NCBI RefSeq assembly: GCF_002993365.1
Contig: NZ_PVNP01000193.1
Location: 1-64,000, forward strand
Length of the DNA: 64,000 bases
DNA from: Marisediminitalea alba
GTDB lineage: Bacteria > Pseudomonadota > Gammaproteobacteria > Enterobacterales > Alteromonadaceae
Reading direction: 5' to 3'
Part shown: piece after piece, positions 1 through 8,323 of the stretch
Numbering within the stretch: position 1 is the stretch's first letter
Layout: each line of letters begins with the position of its first letter
The notes under the pieces: generated by a model
Seen by the model: only the letters and a program-made list of their open reading frames with translations
Told to the model about the DNA's origin: nothing
The model's database searches: none
Made by a program: the position numbers and the translations under genes

Positions 1-252
1 TAATCTGATGAAAGCAGGCCTTAGCGAGAGTCGGGCATGGTGGTCAGCGACAAACCAACGAGGTGCATGGTGGAATGCGGGGGCTAGCCATATGAATCAG
101 GCCTTCAGAAAAGGGTGGTTCGATAAAATGGGGCTGGTATCACTGCTGGAGTGTCACCGACAGTTCCAGTGTTAATATGAACCGCCGTGGTACGGAACCG
201 TATGCCCGGTGGTGTGAGAGGACGGGAGTTGTAAAACTCCCTCCTACTCGAT
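1..252 (+). mobile_element. 3' end of a group II intron (domains V and VI)
   Basis: The window opens inside a group II intron. After the maturase stop codon, about 179-216 folds as a domain-V-like hairpin: ACCGCC pairs with GGTGGT, and an inner TACGG/CCGTA stem closes a short loop. Domain VI (221-252) is a GGAGTT/AACTCC stem followed by a bulge-like A seven to eight bases before the end, the usual branch-point position. The sequence ends ...CTACTCGAT, fitting the 3'-terminal AY rule and placing the junction after 252. The 5' part lies outside the window, so completeness and class cannot be judged. Confidence 0.85.
2..175 (+). CDS. Group II intron reverse transcriptase/maturase, C-terminal fragment
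   Basis: This is the last 57 codons of an intron-encoded protein, cut by the window edge. The reading frame ends in the C-terminal signature of bacterial intron maturases: a GAWWNAGASHMN block, then WFDKMGLVSLLE, then a short basic tail. In the complete protein the reverse transcriptase copies the intron RNA into DNA and the maturase domain helps splicing. Only the segment after the X/En region is visible, so I cannot tell whether an HNH endonuclease is present. The stop at 173-175 lies just before intron domain V, the normal arrangement. Confidence 0.85.
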   Translation, partial: NLMKAGLSESRAWWSATNQRGAWWNAGASHMNQAFRKGWFDKMGLVSLLECHRQFQC

Positions 253-462
253 TGCCTCATCAAAAAGCCAATAACATATTGGGAGCTCCCGGATAGTTTC
301 TACGAAACTTCCGGGAAGACGGGGAGTGTGAGCTTTGATCCGGTATTAATTATCCCGTCATCCCCGTAAAAAAATACCGTCATCCCCGCAAGCTTTTGAG
401 CGGGGATCTCCTGACCAGGTTGTCTAAACTAATCGAGACAGTTAATTAGCTAAGAATAATTG

Positions 463-718
463 ACATTTTGTCAGGTCGCCGACGACGACCAGGGGTGGCA
501 GTGAGGCCCCCCCTGGACCCCTCTCAGTTCTAAATTGCGAAAAAGCCTATTGAGAAACAAAAAGGGCAACCCTAACGAGCAGAGCGGGCGTCCTGCCCGC
601 GCTGCCCTGGCTCGTCGTCCGTGACGAGCCTACGGATTACCTGAAACTTTTTGTTTATCAATAGTTCGCAATAACCGAACAGGTAAAGCAGCCGAATTGA
701 CTGCGGTGTTAAACCTGG
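463..718 (+). repeat. Long intergenic repeat, copy 1
   Basis: About 256 bases nearly identical to 5561-5818, from ACATTTTGTC through TAAACCTGG. Inside lie a CCAGGGGTGG hairpin (damaged here, intact in copy 2) and a 139-base core at 534-672 bounded by imperfect inverted ends (ATTGCGAA...CTATTGA facing TCAATAGTTCGCAAT). The core holds two further stems, around GCGGGCGTCCTGCCCGC and GGCTCGTC/GACGAGCC. No protein is encoded. Confidence 0.8.
534..672. mobile_element. MITE-like 139-bp inverted-repeat core, copy 1
   Basis: The two ends are imperfect inverted repeats of about 26 bases (ATTGCGAA-CTATTGAGAAACAAAAAG against the complement of CTTTTTGTTTATCAATAGTTCGCAAT). The same 139-base segment recurs at 5632-5770. 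There is no clear target duplication, and similarity continues past both ends, so the mobile unit may be larger. Confidence 0.5.
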
Positions 719-1174
719 ACATTGCAAGGAGATACCGGATAGCCGCAAGCGGCTTCCGGCATGACAGGATAGGTGGGCTAAGAAATAATCGTCACCGGGC
801 TAAATTAAGCCCGTCATCCCCGCATGCTCCTCCCTCGTCATCCCCGCATCCGATATCTCCGTCATCCCCGCATGCGATATCTCCGTCATCCCCGCATGCT
901 TTTGAGCGGTGATCTCCTGAGCAGTCTGACTCACGTTAATAGTATTTTTCGATTATTGTTTTAACCGCACCATGACAGATTAGGAGATACCGGATAGACG
1001 CAAGCGGCTTCCTGCAGACGGGATCAGAGTCGGTATCTGCTGAGCAGGTTAGCTGACTTAAACCGTTCAGTATGCCCGCTGAATCGCCCTGAATCATCGC
1101 TAGAACGACCTGATTTTGCCATAATGTCTTTTTATAGTGAGTGGCGTAATCAATCATAATCAAAAGGACATAAC

Positions 1175-1885
1175 ATGGATAAAGGTGCTGCCGGAATATT
1201 GGCTCTGGGTATCTTCTTCGGCGCAGCAGCACTCGGAGGCCTGGGCGGTAATGCGTTAATCGAAGCCAAACAGTGGGAGCGCTCGGTTGTGGTAAAGGGC
1301 TTGTCCGAGCGTGAGTATGTGGCTGATAAAGTGATTTGGCCACTACAGTTTGTTGAAGCCGGCAATGACCTCACATCGTTATACAACACCATGTCGGCTA
1401 ATAGCGAGAAGGTAAAAGCTTATCTTATTCTACAAGGTATAGATCTTGCGGAGATTACCGTAGGACTGCCTGAGGTGACTGATAAGCTGGCCCAGCGTTA
1501 TGGCAGCAATAATGGCGTAAAGTTTCGCTACAGCGGCACGCAAACGGTGACAGTGTATTCTGCCGATGTGATGAAAGTACGCAGTGTGCAGCAAAACTTA
1601 TCTGATTTGCTCGGGCAGGGCGTAGCACTGAGTACCGAAAACTATAATGCCCGTACAGAGTTTATATTTACCCGGTTAAACGAAGTAAAACCCGAAATGA
1701 TAGAGGAAGCAACCATTAACGCCCGTGAAGTGGCAGAGAAGTTTGCCGATGATTCCAACAGTCAACTGGGTAAAATCAAACGGGCAAATCAGGGCCAGTT
1801 TTCTATTTTTGAAAGGGATAGCCAGCACCCCCACATCAAACAGGTGCGCGTAGTCTCTACCATTGAATATACACTAACTGATTAA
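1175..1885 (+). CDS. SIMPL domain protein (DUF541, YggE-like)
   Basis: This 236-residue protein has an N-terminal hydrophobic anchor (about residues 4-27, Ala/Gly/Leu rich) followed by a SIMPL/DUF541 domain. The domain starts at VVVKGLSEREYVADK and includes the typical YSGTQTVTVYSADV and RVVSTIEYTL strands. Members are exported or membrane-anchored envelope proteins; E. coli YggE has been linked to oxidative stress, but the molecular role is unclear. The start is supported by AAAAGGA about eight bases upstream. It is the first gene after the repeat region, and its promoter must lie in the last ~100 bases of that region. Confidence 0.8.
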   Translation: MDKGAAGILALGIFFGAAALGGLGGNALIEAKQWERSVVVKGLSEREYVADKVIWPLQFVEAGNDLTSLYNTMSANSEKVKAYLILQGIDLAEITVGLPEVTDKLAQRYGSNNGVKFRYSGTQTVTVYSADVMKVRSVQQNLSDLLGQGVALSTENYNARTEFIFTRLNEVKPEMIEEATINAREVAEKFADDSNSQLGKIKRANQGQFSIFERDSQHPHIKQVRVVSTIEYTLTD

Positions 1886-1950
1886 AAACTATACTTTACG
1901 CCTGTGAAGGCGTGCTAAGCTAATAATATTGATTATTAAATTCTGTAACC

Positions 1951-2232
1951 ATGGCAGACGACAAGCAGCCAGCTCAGCTTGAGTTTTTTACCATCCCAAG
2001 TCCGTGTATTGGCGTTTGTCAAAGCGGACCAAAAGGGTATTGTCAGGGCTGCTTTCGCTCCCGAGAAGAGCGGCTGTACTGGTTACATATTGATGACGGC
2101 ACGCGACGCGTAATACTCGATGCCTGTAAGCGACGTAAGCGCTATTATCAACGTCGTAAGTCACAGTCGAATAGCCAATCCGATACGCAGCCGCTGCAAC
2201 AGGATTTGTTTGGTGATGAACCAGATAAATAA
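1951..2232 (+). CDS. DUF1289 domain-containing protein
   Basis: A 93-residue basic, cysteine-rich protein. Residues 16-55 carry the DUF1289 pattern: PSPCIGVC, then GYCQGCFRSREE with tryptophan and isoleucine following. The four cysteines (CxxxC...CxxC) suggest a small metal-binding fold, but this is inferred from spacing; no biochemical function is established for the family. The C-terminal 40 residues are Lys/Arg/Gln rich and poorly conserved. It lies 65 bases after the SIMPL gene and 61 bases before the HDOD gene on the same strand, so co-transcription is possible. Confidence 0.8.
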   Translation: MADDKQPAQLEFFTIPSPCIGVCQSGPKGYCQGCFRSREERLYWLHIDDGTRRVILDACKRRKRYYQRRKSQSNSQSDTQPLQQDLFGDEPDK

Positions 2233-2293
2233 CGCAGCGAGGTTTTAACGCTCTGATATACTTAATTTATGATCGAGGAAAGGTCACAGGGTA

Positions 2294-3112
2294 ATGAATC
2301 AATTTATTGAATATGCAACGCAATCTTTTACGTTACCGGATATCTGTTTACGGTTACGTAATGTGCTGGACGATCCGCGCTCAGATATGGACGATATCGC
2401 CGCGCTCATCAGCATCGATCCTTCGCTTACCGCCAAATTACTTCGTCTGGCGAACAGTGCACTTTTCCGCTTCCCCTCGCAAATAGAATCCATCACCAAA
2501 GCGGTTAGCGTTATTGGTGGTGAGGCGCTGTATAACCTGGTGCTGGCCGAAACTGCTAACATTGCCTTTAAACATTTTGACAACCAGTGCCTGATTGTTG
2601 ATAAACACTGGGAGCAATCGGTATTTACCGGCATGCTGGCAAAATATCTCGCCAAAGACATGAACGTGCGTGGCAGCGACCGCTTTTTTGTTATGGGGAT
2701 TTTGCAGAACCTGAGTGAACTGGTGATTGCAAAGTGCGAACCTGAGAAATATCAACAGTATGCGAAAGATGATTCACCAGGTACGCCCTGGGATCGTCAG
2801 GTAGCCCACTTCGGATTTTTATTCACTGAATGCAGTGGTTCAATTATGGAACAGTGGAAGCTGCCTATGCCGTTGTTTTATCCGGTTAAATTTGCTCACA
2901 ATCGGGTGAAATTGGCTAGCGACTTAGACGTGTCTTTGTTAACCTGTGCTATACGGCTGTCAACGGCTCATTATCAGCGGGAACGGTATCCGGAGTTGGA
3001 TATCATATCACCCGACATGGTGCGGTTGTTGCCGCTAGACGACGAAGTGTTACAAAACGCCAAACTGTTTGCCCAAAAAGAAACGAACAAGGTGGCAGTG
3101 TCTGTTTTGTAA
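2294..3112 (+). CDS. HDOD domain signalling protein
   Basis: A 272-residue cytoplasmic protein made almost wholly of one HDOD domain. Typical blocks are visible: the LPDICLRLRNVLDD start, IDPSLTAKLLRLANSALFRFP near residues 40-57, and SITKAVSVIGGEALYNLVLAE near 60-80. HDOD proteins lack the full metal-binding HD motif and usually act as regulatory or scaffold modules in signalling, motility or stress responses. No kinase, GGDEF or receiver domain is attached here, so the output is unknown. The start is preceded by AGGTCACAGGG. Confidence 0.85.
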   Translation: MNQFIEYATQSFTLPDICLRLRNVLDDPRSDMDDIAALISIDPSLTAKLLRLANSALFRFPSQIESITKAVSVIGGEALYNLVLAETANIAFKHFDNQCLIVDKHWEQSVFTGMLAKYLAKDMNVRGSDRFFVMGILQNLSELVIAKCEPEKYQQYAKDDSPGTPWDRQVAHFGFLFTECSGSIMEQWKLPMPLFYPVKFAHNRVKLASDLDVSLLTCAIRLSTAHYQRERYPELDIISPDMVRLLPLDDEVLQNAKLFAQKETNKVAVSVL

Positions 3113-3154
3113 ACGCTCTTTAGGCAATAAAAACAAAACATAAAAACTGCTTCC

Positions 3155-3967
3155 ATGTTACACCAATTTATAGCGAAGGCAGCGCCACTTGTTCTGGCGC
3201 TGTTTTGTATGTCGGCATCCGGCGCTGATAAAGATCTCATCAGTACCTTGTATCATGCCGACTTTGTCGAATACGACGAAGATCAAAAGAATAAGTTTAC
3301 GCTCGACGGCGAACTTGGGGTGATATTTGCCTCGGGTAATACCAACGCGACCTCGATTAAGAGTAGTCTTAAATCCGAACACGAAACCAAGCGCTTCTCG
3401 AATAACTATTGGGTAGAGTTTCTGTATAAGGAAACCGAAGTAACTGTGGATGACAGTGTGGTCGATCAAACCACCGCACAGCGCTTATATACCTACGCCC
3501 AATCCGACTACAAACTGGCACAGGAAAACCGTCGGTTATTCGTCTATGGCGATTACGAAGATGATCGTTTTAATGGTTACGACTACCGTTCATCTATTGC
3601 AGCGGGTTGGTCACAACTAATGTGGCAAAACGAAATCAGCGACTTCCGATACAGTGTAGGACCGGGTTATGCCTTTGCTAAATTCGATAGCGGCGAGCGT
3701 GCCGATCAGGTTGATGGCTTTATTGTCCGGGCTTCGGCAGAATATCATTACATCTGGCCAACCGGGGCTAAACTTCGTCAGTTTGTCTCGATGGAAGCGG
3801 GTGATGAAAACATCAAGTCGCGTACCGAGACATCCTTGAGCGCTAATTTATTTGAATCACTGGCGCTAAAATTTTCATTTATCATGCAACATAACACCAG
3901 CCCGGTGAATAATGCGCAGTCATTAAACACCGAAACGGCCGTGACTATTGTCTACCGTTTTTTCTGA
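3155..3967 (+). CDS. DUF481 outer-membrane protein, first of a tandem pair
   Basis: A 270-residue exported protein with a signal peptide at about residues 1-23 (hydrophobic core, then ASGADK). It then has a DUF481 (YdiY-like, salt-induced outer membrane protein) beta-rich domain. Family features include GELGVIFASGNTNATS, repeated acidic-aromatic strands such as YGDYEDDRFNGYDYRSSIAAGWSQ, GPGYAF and a terminal aromatic (YRFF) typical of outer-membrane beta-barrels. The next gene is a clear paralogue with the same block order. Function is unknown beyond a presumed barrel in the outer membrane. The ribosome site is weak. Confidence 0.85.
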   Translation: MLHQFIAKAAPLVLALFCMSASGADKDLISTLYHADFVEYDEDQKNKFTLDGELGVIFASGNTNATSIKSSLKSEHETKRFSNNYWVEFLYKETEVTVDDSVVDQTTAQRLYTYAQSDYKLAQENRRLFVYGDYEDDRFNGYDYRSSIAAGWSQLMWQNEISDFRYSVGPGYAFAKFDSGERADQVDGFIVRASAEYHYIWPTGAKLRQFVSMEAGDENIKSRTETSLSANLFESLALKFSFIMQHNTSPVNNAQSLNTETAVTIVYRFF

Positions 3968-4093
3968 ATTTAGTCCTCGTGATGAATTGATTTTGCTCTG
4001 AGATGCTTTAACATAGCGGTTTCTAGCCATTGAGCGAGTCTTCTCCCCTCAGACTTGGCGAACAGGATTTGAATTTATTTAGGAACCCCCCGC

Positions 4094-4831
4094 ATGAAAA
4101 AACTACTACTTGCCATCGCCGGTACCTGCGTTGCTGCCAGCGCTATTGCTCAGGATGAACCAAAGCCGTTTACAATGGATGGCGAGTTCGGTCTGATAGT
4201 AACTACTGGTAACACTGAAACCTCTTCTGCCACTGCTGGCATTACGGCTCAGCAAGAGCTTGAGAACTGGAGTAATGATTATCAAATAGAAGGTCTTTAC
4301 AAGCAGGAAACGGTTATTCAGGATGGTGAAGAAGTAGAGCGCACATCGGCACAGAAGTTCTTCGCCTCAGCGCAGGGTAACTACAAGTTAGAGAATCCTG
4401 ATCACCGTTTGTTTGCGTTCTCTTCTTATGAAGATGACCGTTTCAGTAACTTCGCCTATCAGGCAACACTGGCCGGCGGTTGGTCACAAAAGATGTGGGA
4501 AACGGAAAAAACTGCTTTGGAATACAGTGTCGGTCCGGGTTACTCGTGGGCTGAAACACAAGCTGGTGTAGACAATGACAGCTTCATTGTTCGTGGCTCT
4601 GCAGCGTTCAAATGGTTTATCTCTGATACGGCTAAGTTTACTCAAACAGCGAGTACTGAGGTGGGTTCTGAAAACACCAAATCACGCGCTGAGTCTGCAT
4701 TAACTGCGACTATCAGTGGTTCTTTATCAATGAAGGTCTCTTTACGGCTTGACCACAACAGTAATGTTGCTGAAGGCGTTGAAAAGCTGGATACCGAAAC
4801 AGCGGTTACTCTGGTTTACAATTTCTTTTAA
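4094..4831 (+). CDS. DUF481 outer-membrane protein, second of a tandem pair
   Basis: A 245-residue paralogue of the preceding gene. The signal peptide (residues 1-19, ending SAIAQ) is followed by the DUF481 domain with GEFGLIVTTGNTETSS, FSSYEDDRFSNFAYQATLAGGWSQ, GPGYSW and a terminal YNFF. Most of its blocks align directly with the upstream copy, so the pair arose by duplication; the N-terminal 30 residues and the 126-base spacer have diverged. AGGA precedes the ATG. A strong hairpin at 4872-4902 ends the unit. Having its own spacer with promoter-like AT-rich sequence suggests separate expression is possible. Confidence 0.87.
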   Translation: MKKLLLAIAGTCVAASAIAQDEPKPFTMDGEFGLIVTTGNTETSSATAGITAQQELENWSNDYQIEGLYKQETVIQDGEEVERTSAQKFFASAQGNYKLENPDHRLFAFSSYEDDRFSNFAYQATLAGGWSQKMWETEKTALEYSVGPGYSWAETQAGVDNDSFIVRGSAAFKWFISDTAKFTQTASTEVGSENTKSRAESALTATISGSLSMKVSLRLDHNSNVAEGVEKLDTETAVTLVYNFF

Positions 4832-4871
4832 TCATAAATCTCATTCGACTTTACCGTTGAAGTTAATTGCT

Positions 4872-4902
4872 AAGGCTGTTTTAAAGACAGCCTTTGTTGT
4901 TT
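4872..4902 (+). terminator. Rho-independent terminator after the DUF481 pair
   Basis: AAGGCTGT and ACAGCCTT form an 8-bp stem around a 7-base loop, followed by TGTTGTTTGT. It lies 40 bases after the second DUF481 stop codon. Confidence 0.7.
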
Positions 4903-5560
4903 GTGTAAGAAAGGTTATCAATACGCGGCTAAAAATTTCGGTCAGTCCCGCATGCATCTCCTTCGTCATCCCCGCATGCTTTTGAGCGGGGATCTCCTGA
5001 GCAGTCAGGCAATGTTTAGACAACCTGCTCTTTTTATTTGGTTCTTTATATCGCGAAATACTGTGGCCGGCCAGAACAAGTAAAAGCGTAGAGGCATCAT
5101 GGATGATGGTTCCGGTCAGGAGGGCAGGACGCCCTCTCTGACCGATAGGTTTTACCTGGCCGGTTACAGTATGCTTCTTCGCGATTAAAGAACTGGGAGG
5201 TTTCCAAAGGGGAGCCATCTCCCCTTTGGGTGCAGTCGGCACCCCGACAAGGTGTGGAGAAATGGTATTACGCACAGTAAGACGGGAATCTTAACACTAC
5301 AGGGTAAGTAAAGAACCACAATAACATGTATGGAGATCCCGGATATTTGCTGCGCAAATTCCGGGAAGACGGGAATAAATATAGCCGCTGTACGGCCAAT
5401 GAATCCTGCCATCCGGCCAGAATAACCCCGTCATCGTCGCTAAAAATTTCCGTCATCCCTGTATGCACCTCCTTCGTCATCCCCGCATGCGTTTGAGCGG
5501 GGATCTCCTGAGCAGGTTGCCTCATCCGATAAATCCTTATCAGAAGCTAAGGTTATATCA

Positions 5561-5818
5561 ACATTTTGTCGGGTCGCCGACGACGACCAGGGGTGGCAGT
5601 GAGGCCACCCCTGGACCCCGCTCAGTTCTAAATTGCGAAAAAGCCTATTGAGAAACAAAAAGGGCAAACCTAACGAGCAGAGCGGGCGTCCTGCCCGCGC
5701 TGCCCTGGCTCGTCGTCCGTGACGAGCCTACGGATTACCTGAAACTTTTTGTTTATCAATAGTTCGCAATAACCGAACAGGTAAAGAGCGGTCGAATTGA
5801 CTGTGGTGATAAACTTGA
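5561..5818 (+). repeat. Long intergenic repeat, copy 2
   Basis: Nearly identical to 463-718, with a handful of substitutions and one small indel after AGGTAAAG. In this copy the hairpin CCAGGGGTGG/CCACCCCTGG is intact. The inverted-repeat core is 5632-5770. Both copies lie in the same orientation in intergenic DNA, each followed by a reverse-orientation short repeat. Confidence 0.8.
5632..5770. mobile_element. MITE-like 139-bp inverted-repeat core, copy 2
   Basis: Same length and end structure as 534-672: ATTGCGAAAAAGCCTATTGA at the left, TCAATAGTTCGCAAT at the right. No open frame; two internal stems. Confidence 0.5.
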
Positions 5819-6061
5819 GCTTTATAGGGAGATCCCGGATATTTGCTGCGCAAATTCCGGGAAGACGGAATGATTGTGGCTGCTTTAATTCATGTTAAAA
5901 CAACCTTGTAAGCCTTTTTAGTTACGCTAAAAACCCCCGTCATCCGCGCATTTTGCAACCCCCGTCATCCGCGCATGTTGCAACCCCGTCATCCCCGCAT
6001 GCGTTTGAGCGGGGATCTCCTGAGCGGTACGACAGTCGGTTTTGATGCCGTTGCATTACCC

Positions 6062-6095
6062 ATAAAAAAGGCCGTCTAAATGAAGACAGCCTTTT
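6062..6095 (-). terminator. Rho-independent terminator of serA
   Basis: Read on the minus strand, AAGGCTGTCT and AGACGGCCTT pair (one G-U) around TCATTT and are followed by a run of six T. It begins about 25 bases after the serA stop. Confidence 0.8.
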
Positions 6096-6120
6096 AGATA
6101 ATTTATCCGGTGAAGCCTGA

Positions 6121-7350
6121 TTAGTGCAGTACGCGGGTTTTGATAGTACCGTCGATTTGCATTAATTCAGACAGTGCGTCTTCGGCTTTGTCGGCTTCTA
6201 CGTCGATAACCACGTAACCAATGTCGGCGTTGGTTTGCAGGTACTGCGCTTCAATGTTGATGCCTTTGGCTGCAAATGCCTGGTTGATCTGGGTTAAAAC
6301 GCCAGGGCGGTTTTCGTGGATATGCAGCAAGCGAGAGCGTTTCACATTTTCTGGCAGCGATACTTCCGGGAAATTAACCGCAGACAGAGTAGAACCGTTG
6401 TCACTGTATTTGGCCAGCTTACCAGCCACTTCGATGCCGATATTTTGCTGCGCTTCCTGGGTGCTACCGCCCACGTGTGGAGTGAGGATAACATTGTCGA
6501 ACTGACGCAGTGGTGATTCAAACTCTTCGTTGTTTGACTTAGGCTCAACCGGGAATACATCGATAGCAGCGCCACCAATGTGACCGGAGGCCAGTGCTTC
6601 AGTTAACGCGTCGATGTCGACCACGGTACCGCGTGAGGCGTTAATTAAAATACCGCCTTTTTTCATTTTAGCCAGTTGCGCCTGACCAATCATATTTTTG
6701 GTTTGCGGGGTTTCCGGTACGTGCAGAGAGACTACGTCTGACATGGCAAGCAGGTCATCCATTGATTTAACCTGTTCGGAATTACCTAGCACCAGTTTGT
6801 CTTCAATATCGAAGAAGCGCACACGCATGCCAAGGTGCTCAGCCAGAATAGACAGCTGGGTACCGATGTGGCCGTAACCGATGATACCGAGTGTTTTACC
6901 ACGGGCTTCATAAGAGCCTTCAGCACTCTTGTCCCAGCCACCACGATGCGCCTGAGCATTCTTTTGAGGTACCCGACGCAGTAACAGGATCAGTTGGCCC
7001 AGTACCAGCTCGGCTACCGAGCGGGTGTTTGAGAACGGTGCGTTAAATACCGGAATGCCGCGGGCCTGAGTCGCTTTCAGATCGACCTGATTGGTACCAA
7101 TACAAAAACAGCCTACGGCTACCAGTTTGCTGGCCGCATCAACCACAGCTTCAGTAATTTGAGTACGTGAGCGAATTCCCACAAAATGAACGTCTTTGAT
7201 CTTTTCGATGAGTTCATCTTCCGGTAACGAGGTTTTTAAATACTCGATGTTGGTATAACCATTAGACTGCAGGGTTTCCAGGGCACTTTGGTGCACACCT
7301 TCCAGCAGCAAGATCTTAATTTTATCTTTTGATAGTGAAAATTTGCTCAT
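6121..7350 (-). CDS. serA: D-3-phosphoglycerate dehydrogenase
   Basis: Oxidises 3-phosphoglycerate to 3-phosphohydroxypyruvate with NAD, the first step of serine synthesis in the cytoplasm. At 409 residues it matches the E. coli-type enzyme. Visible landmarks are the VGCFCIGTNQVDL substrate loop, the Rossmann motif GKTLGIIGYGHIGTQ near residue 150, NASRGTVVDIDAL with the substrate arginine, LTPHVGGSTQEAQ with the catalytic histidine, and a C-terminal ACT domain (LLHIHENRPGVLTQINQAF) through which serine inhibits the enzyme. It lies next to rpiA, a common gammaproteobacterial order, but has its own 190-base upstream region and a strong terminator. Confidence 0.97.
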   Translation of the reverse strand: MSKFSLSKDKIKILLLEGVHQSALETLQSNGYTNIEYLKTSLPEDELIEKIKDVHFVGIRSRTQITEAVVDAASKLVAVGCFCIGTNQVDLKATQARGIPVFNAPFSNTRSVAELVLGQLILLLRRVPQKNAQAHRGGWDKSAEGSYEARGKTLGIIGYGHIGTQLSILAEHLGMRVRFFDIEDKLVLGNSEQVKSMDDLLAMSDVVSLHVPETPQTKNMIGQAQLAKMKKGGILINASRGTVVDIDALTEALASGHIGGAAIDVFPVEPKSNNEEFESPLRQFDNVILTPHVGGSTQEAQQNIGIEVAGKLAKYSDNGSTLSAVNFPEVSLPENVKRSRLLHIHENRPGVLTQINQAFAAKGINIEAQYLQTNADIGYVVIDVEADKAEDALSELMQIDGTIKTRVLH

Positions 7351-7540
7351 TACATCGCTCTCAGTCAGGGAATTTAAGAGACATCTGGACGTCTATACGG
7401 GTAAAGTACCACAAACTCCCGGGTAGAACAAAGCGCTTTGTTGCATCACTTTGGAATATCTAGGAACGAATTGGTCGTTTTTAGCCATGTCAGGCCCCGG
7501 CGGTTTTGCCAGGGTTCATCCAGTAGTGTCTGATGGTTTA

Positions 7541-8194
7541 TTACCGTGTTGCCACACCGTCGTCGGTGGCAACCAGCACAATATCAGCGCCACGTAAGGC
7601 AAAGATCCCGTTGGTTACCACCCCGGGGATGTTATTAATGGCTTTTTCCAGTTCTACCGGATTAAGGATTTCCAGATTATGTACGTCCAGGATCACATTG
7701 CCGTTATCGGTTACCACACCGTCGCGGTAAACCGGATCGCCGCCCAGTTTTACCAGTTCGCGGGCCACATAAGAACGTGCCATGGGGATCACTTCTACCG
7801 GTAACGGAAACTTGCCCAGTACGCCCACTTCCTTGCTGTTATCCACGATACACACAAAGGTTTTAGCGACTGCAGAAACGATTTTTTCCTGGGTCAGTGC
7901 CGCGCCACCGCCTTTGATCATGTGCTTGTGTTCGGTAACTTCATCTGCGCCATCAACATAAATAGACAGGCTGTCGACCTCATTGAGTTCAAATACGTCT
8001 ATACCCAGCGCTTTTAAGCGCTCTGTCGAAGCGACCGAGCTGGATACCGCACCAGCAATCTGATGTTTAATATCGGCCAGTGCGTCGATGAAATAGTTAA
8101 CGGTGGAGCCCGTACCAACGCCAATAATGGTGTCTGACTCAACATATTTAATTGCAGCGCGGCCTACCGCCTGCTTTTTCGCGTTCTGATCCAT
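7541..8194 (-). CDS. rpiA: Ribose-5-phosphate isomerase A
   Basis: Interconverts ribose-5-phosphate and ribulose-5-phosphate in the non-oxidative pentose phosphate pathway. At 217 residues it is the usual RpiA length. The phosphate-binding loop [16 protein letters not shown], the SSVASTERL segment, the catalytic VDGADEV block and [12 protein letters not shown] are all present. It follows the nucleoside hydrolase/ribokinase/cyclo-ligase genes on the same strand and would accept the ribose-5-phosphate they produce. The 129-base gap before it and the 190-base gap after it suggest it can be transcribed on its own. Confidence 0.97.
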   Translation of the reverse strand: MDQNAKKQAVGRAAIKYVESDTIIGVGTGSTVNYFIDALADIKHQIAGAVSSSVASTERLKALGIDVFELNEVDSLSIYVDGADEVTEHKHMIKGGGAALTQEKIVSAVAKTFVCIVDNSKEVGVLGKFPLPVEVIPMARSYVARELVKLGGDPVYRDGVVTDNGNVILDVHNLEILNPVELEKAINNIPGVVTNGIFALRGADIVLVATDDGVATR

Positions 8195-8323
8195 GCTAAT
8201 ACCCGCTGAAAAAAAGAGGCGGTATTTTAGCCGAATTTACCTCACTTCGCATAGGGAATTATAGAAACTGCCGATGTTAAAAACTGAATATCACGGCAGG
8301 AAGTGAAGAGCGTGTAAGCTGGA

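Larger units (their letters stand above)
253..1174. repeat. Gene-free region of REP-like hairpin repeats
   Basis: About 920 bases without a convincing gene. It contains copies of one short palindromic family in both orientations. The form starting CGTCATCCCCGC and ending GCGGGGATCTCCTGA is at 378-419, and a run of half-units is at about 811-922. The opposite-orientation form (GGAGAT-CCGGATA ... TTCCGG-GACGGG) is at 281-324, 728-770 and 982-1022. The centres of the hairpins vary while the flanks are kept. A longer repeat (463-718) lies between them. The open frame at 697-912, with a repeated SPSSPHA motif, is only the repeat read as protein. Confidence 0.75.
4832..6120. repeat. Gene-free region with REP-like repeats and long-repeat copy 2
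   Basis: About 1.29 kb without a supportable gene. After the DUF481 terminator it holds the CGTCATCCCCGCATGC...GCGGGGATCTCCTGAGC repeat at 4964-5004, 5475-5516 and 5987-6026, the last preceded by two half-units. The reverse-orientation form is at 5332-5373 and 5827-5869. Long-repeat copy 2 is at 5561-5818. Open frames here (for example 4841-5275 and 5440-5667, minus strand) read through the repeats and show no protein-like composition. The serA terminator closes the stretch. Confidence 0.75.

Noticed and set aside
697..912. Open frame of 71 residues with repeated SPSSPHA motifs
   Set aside because: It is the intergenic hairpin repeat translated; no ribosome site and no independent protein signal.
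811..922. Regularly spaced CGTCATCCCCGCAT units, at first sight like a CRISPR array
   Set aside because: Units are only about 14-20 bases, spacers are short and alike, and there are no cas genes; they are half-units of the palindromic repeat family.
4841..5275. 144-residue minus-strand frame and neighbours at 5185-5667
   Set aside because: They run through repeats and the terminator, with no ribosome site or protein-like pattern.
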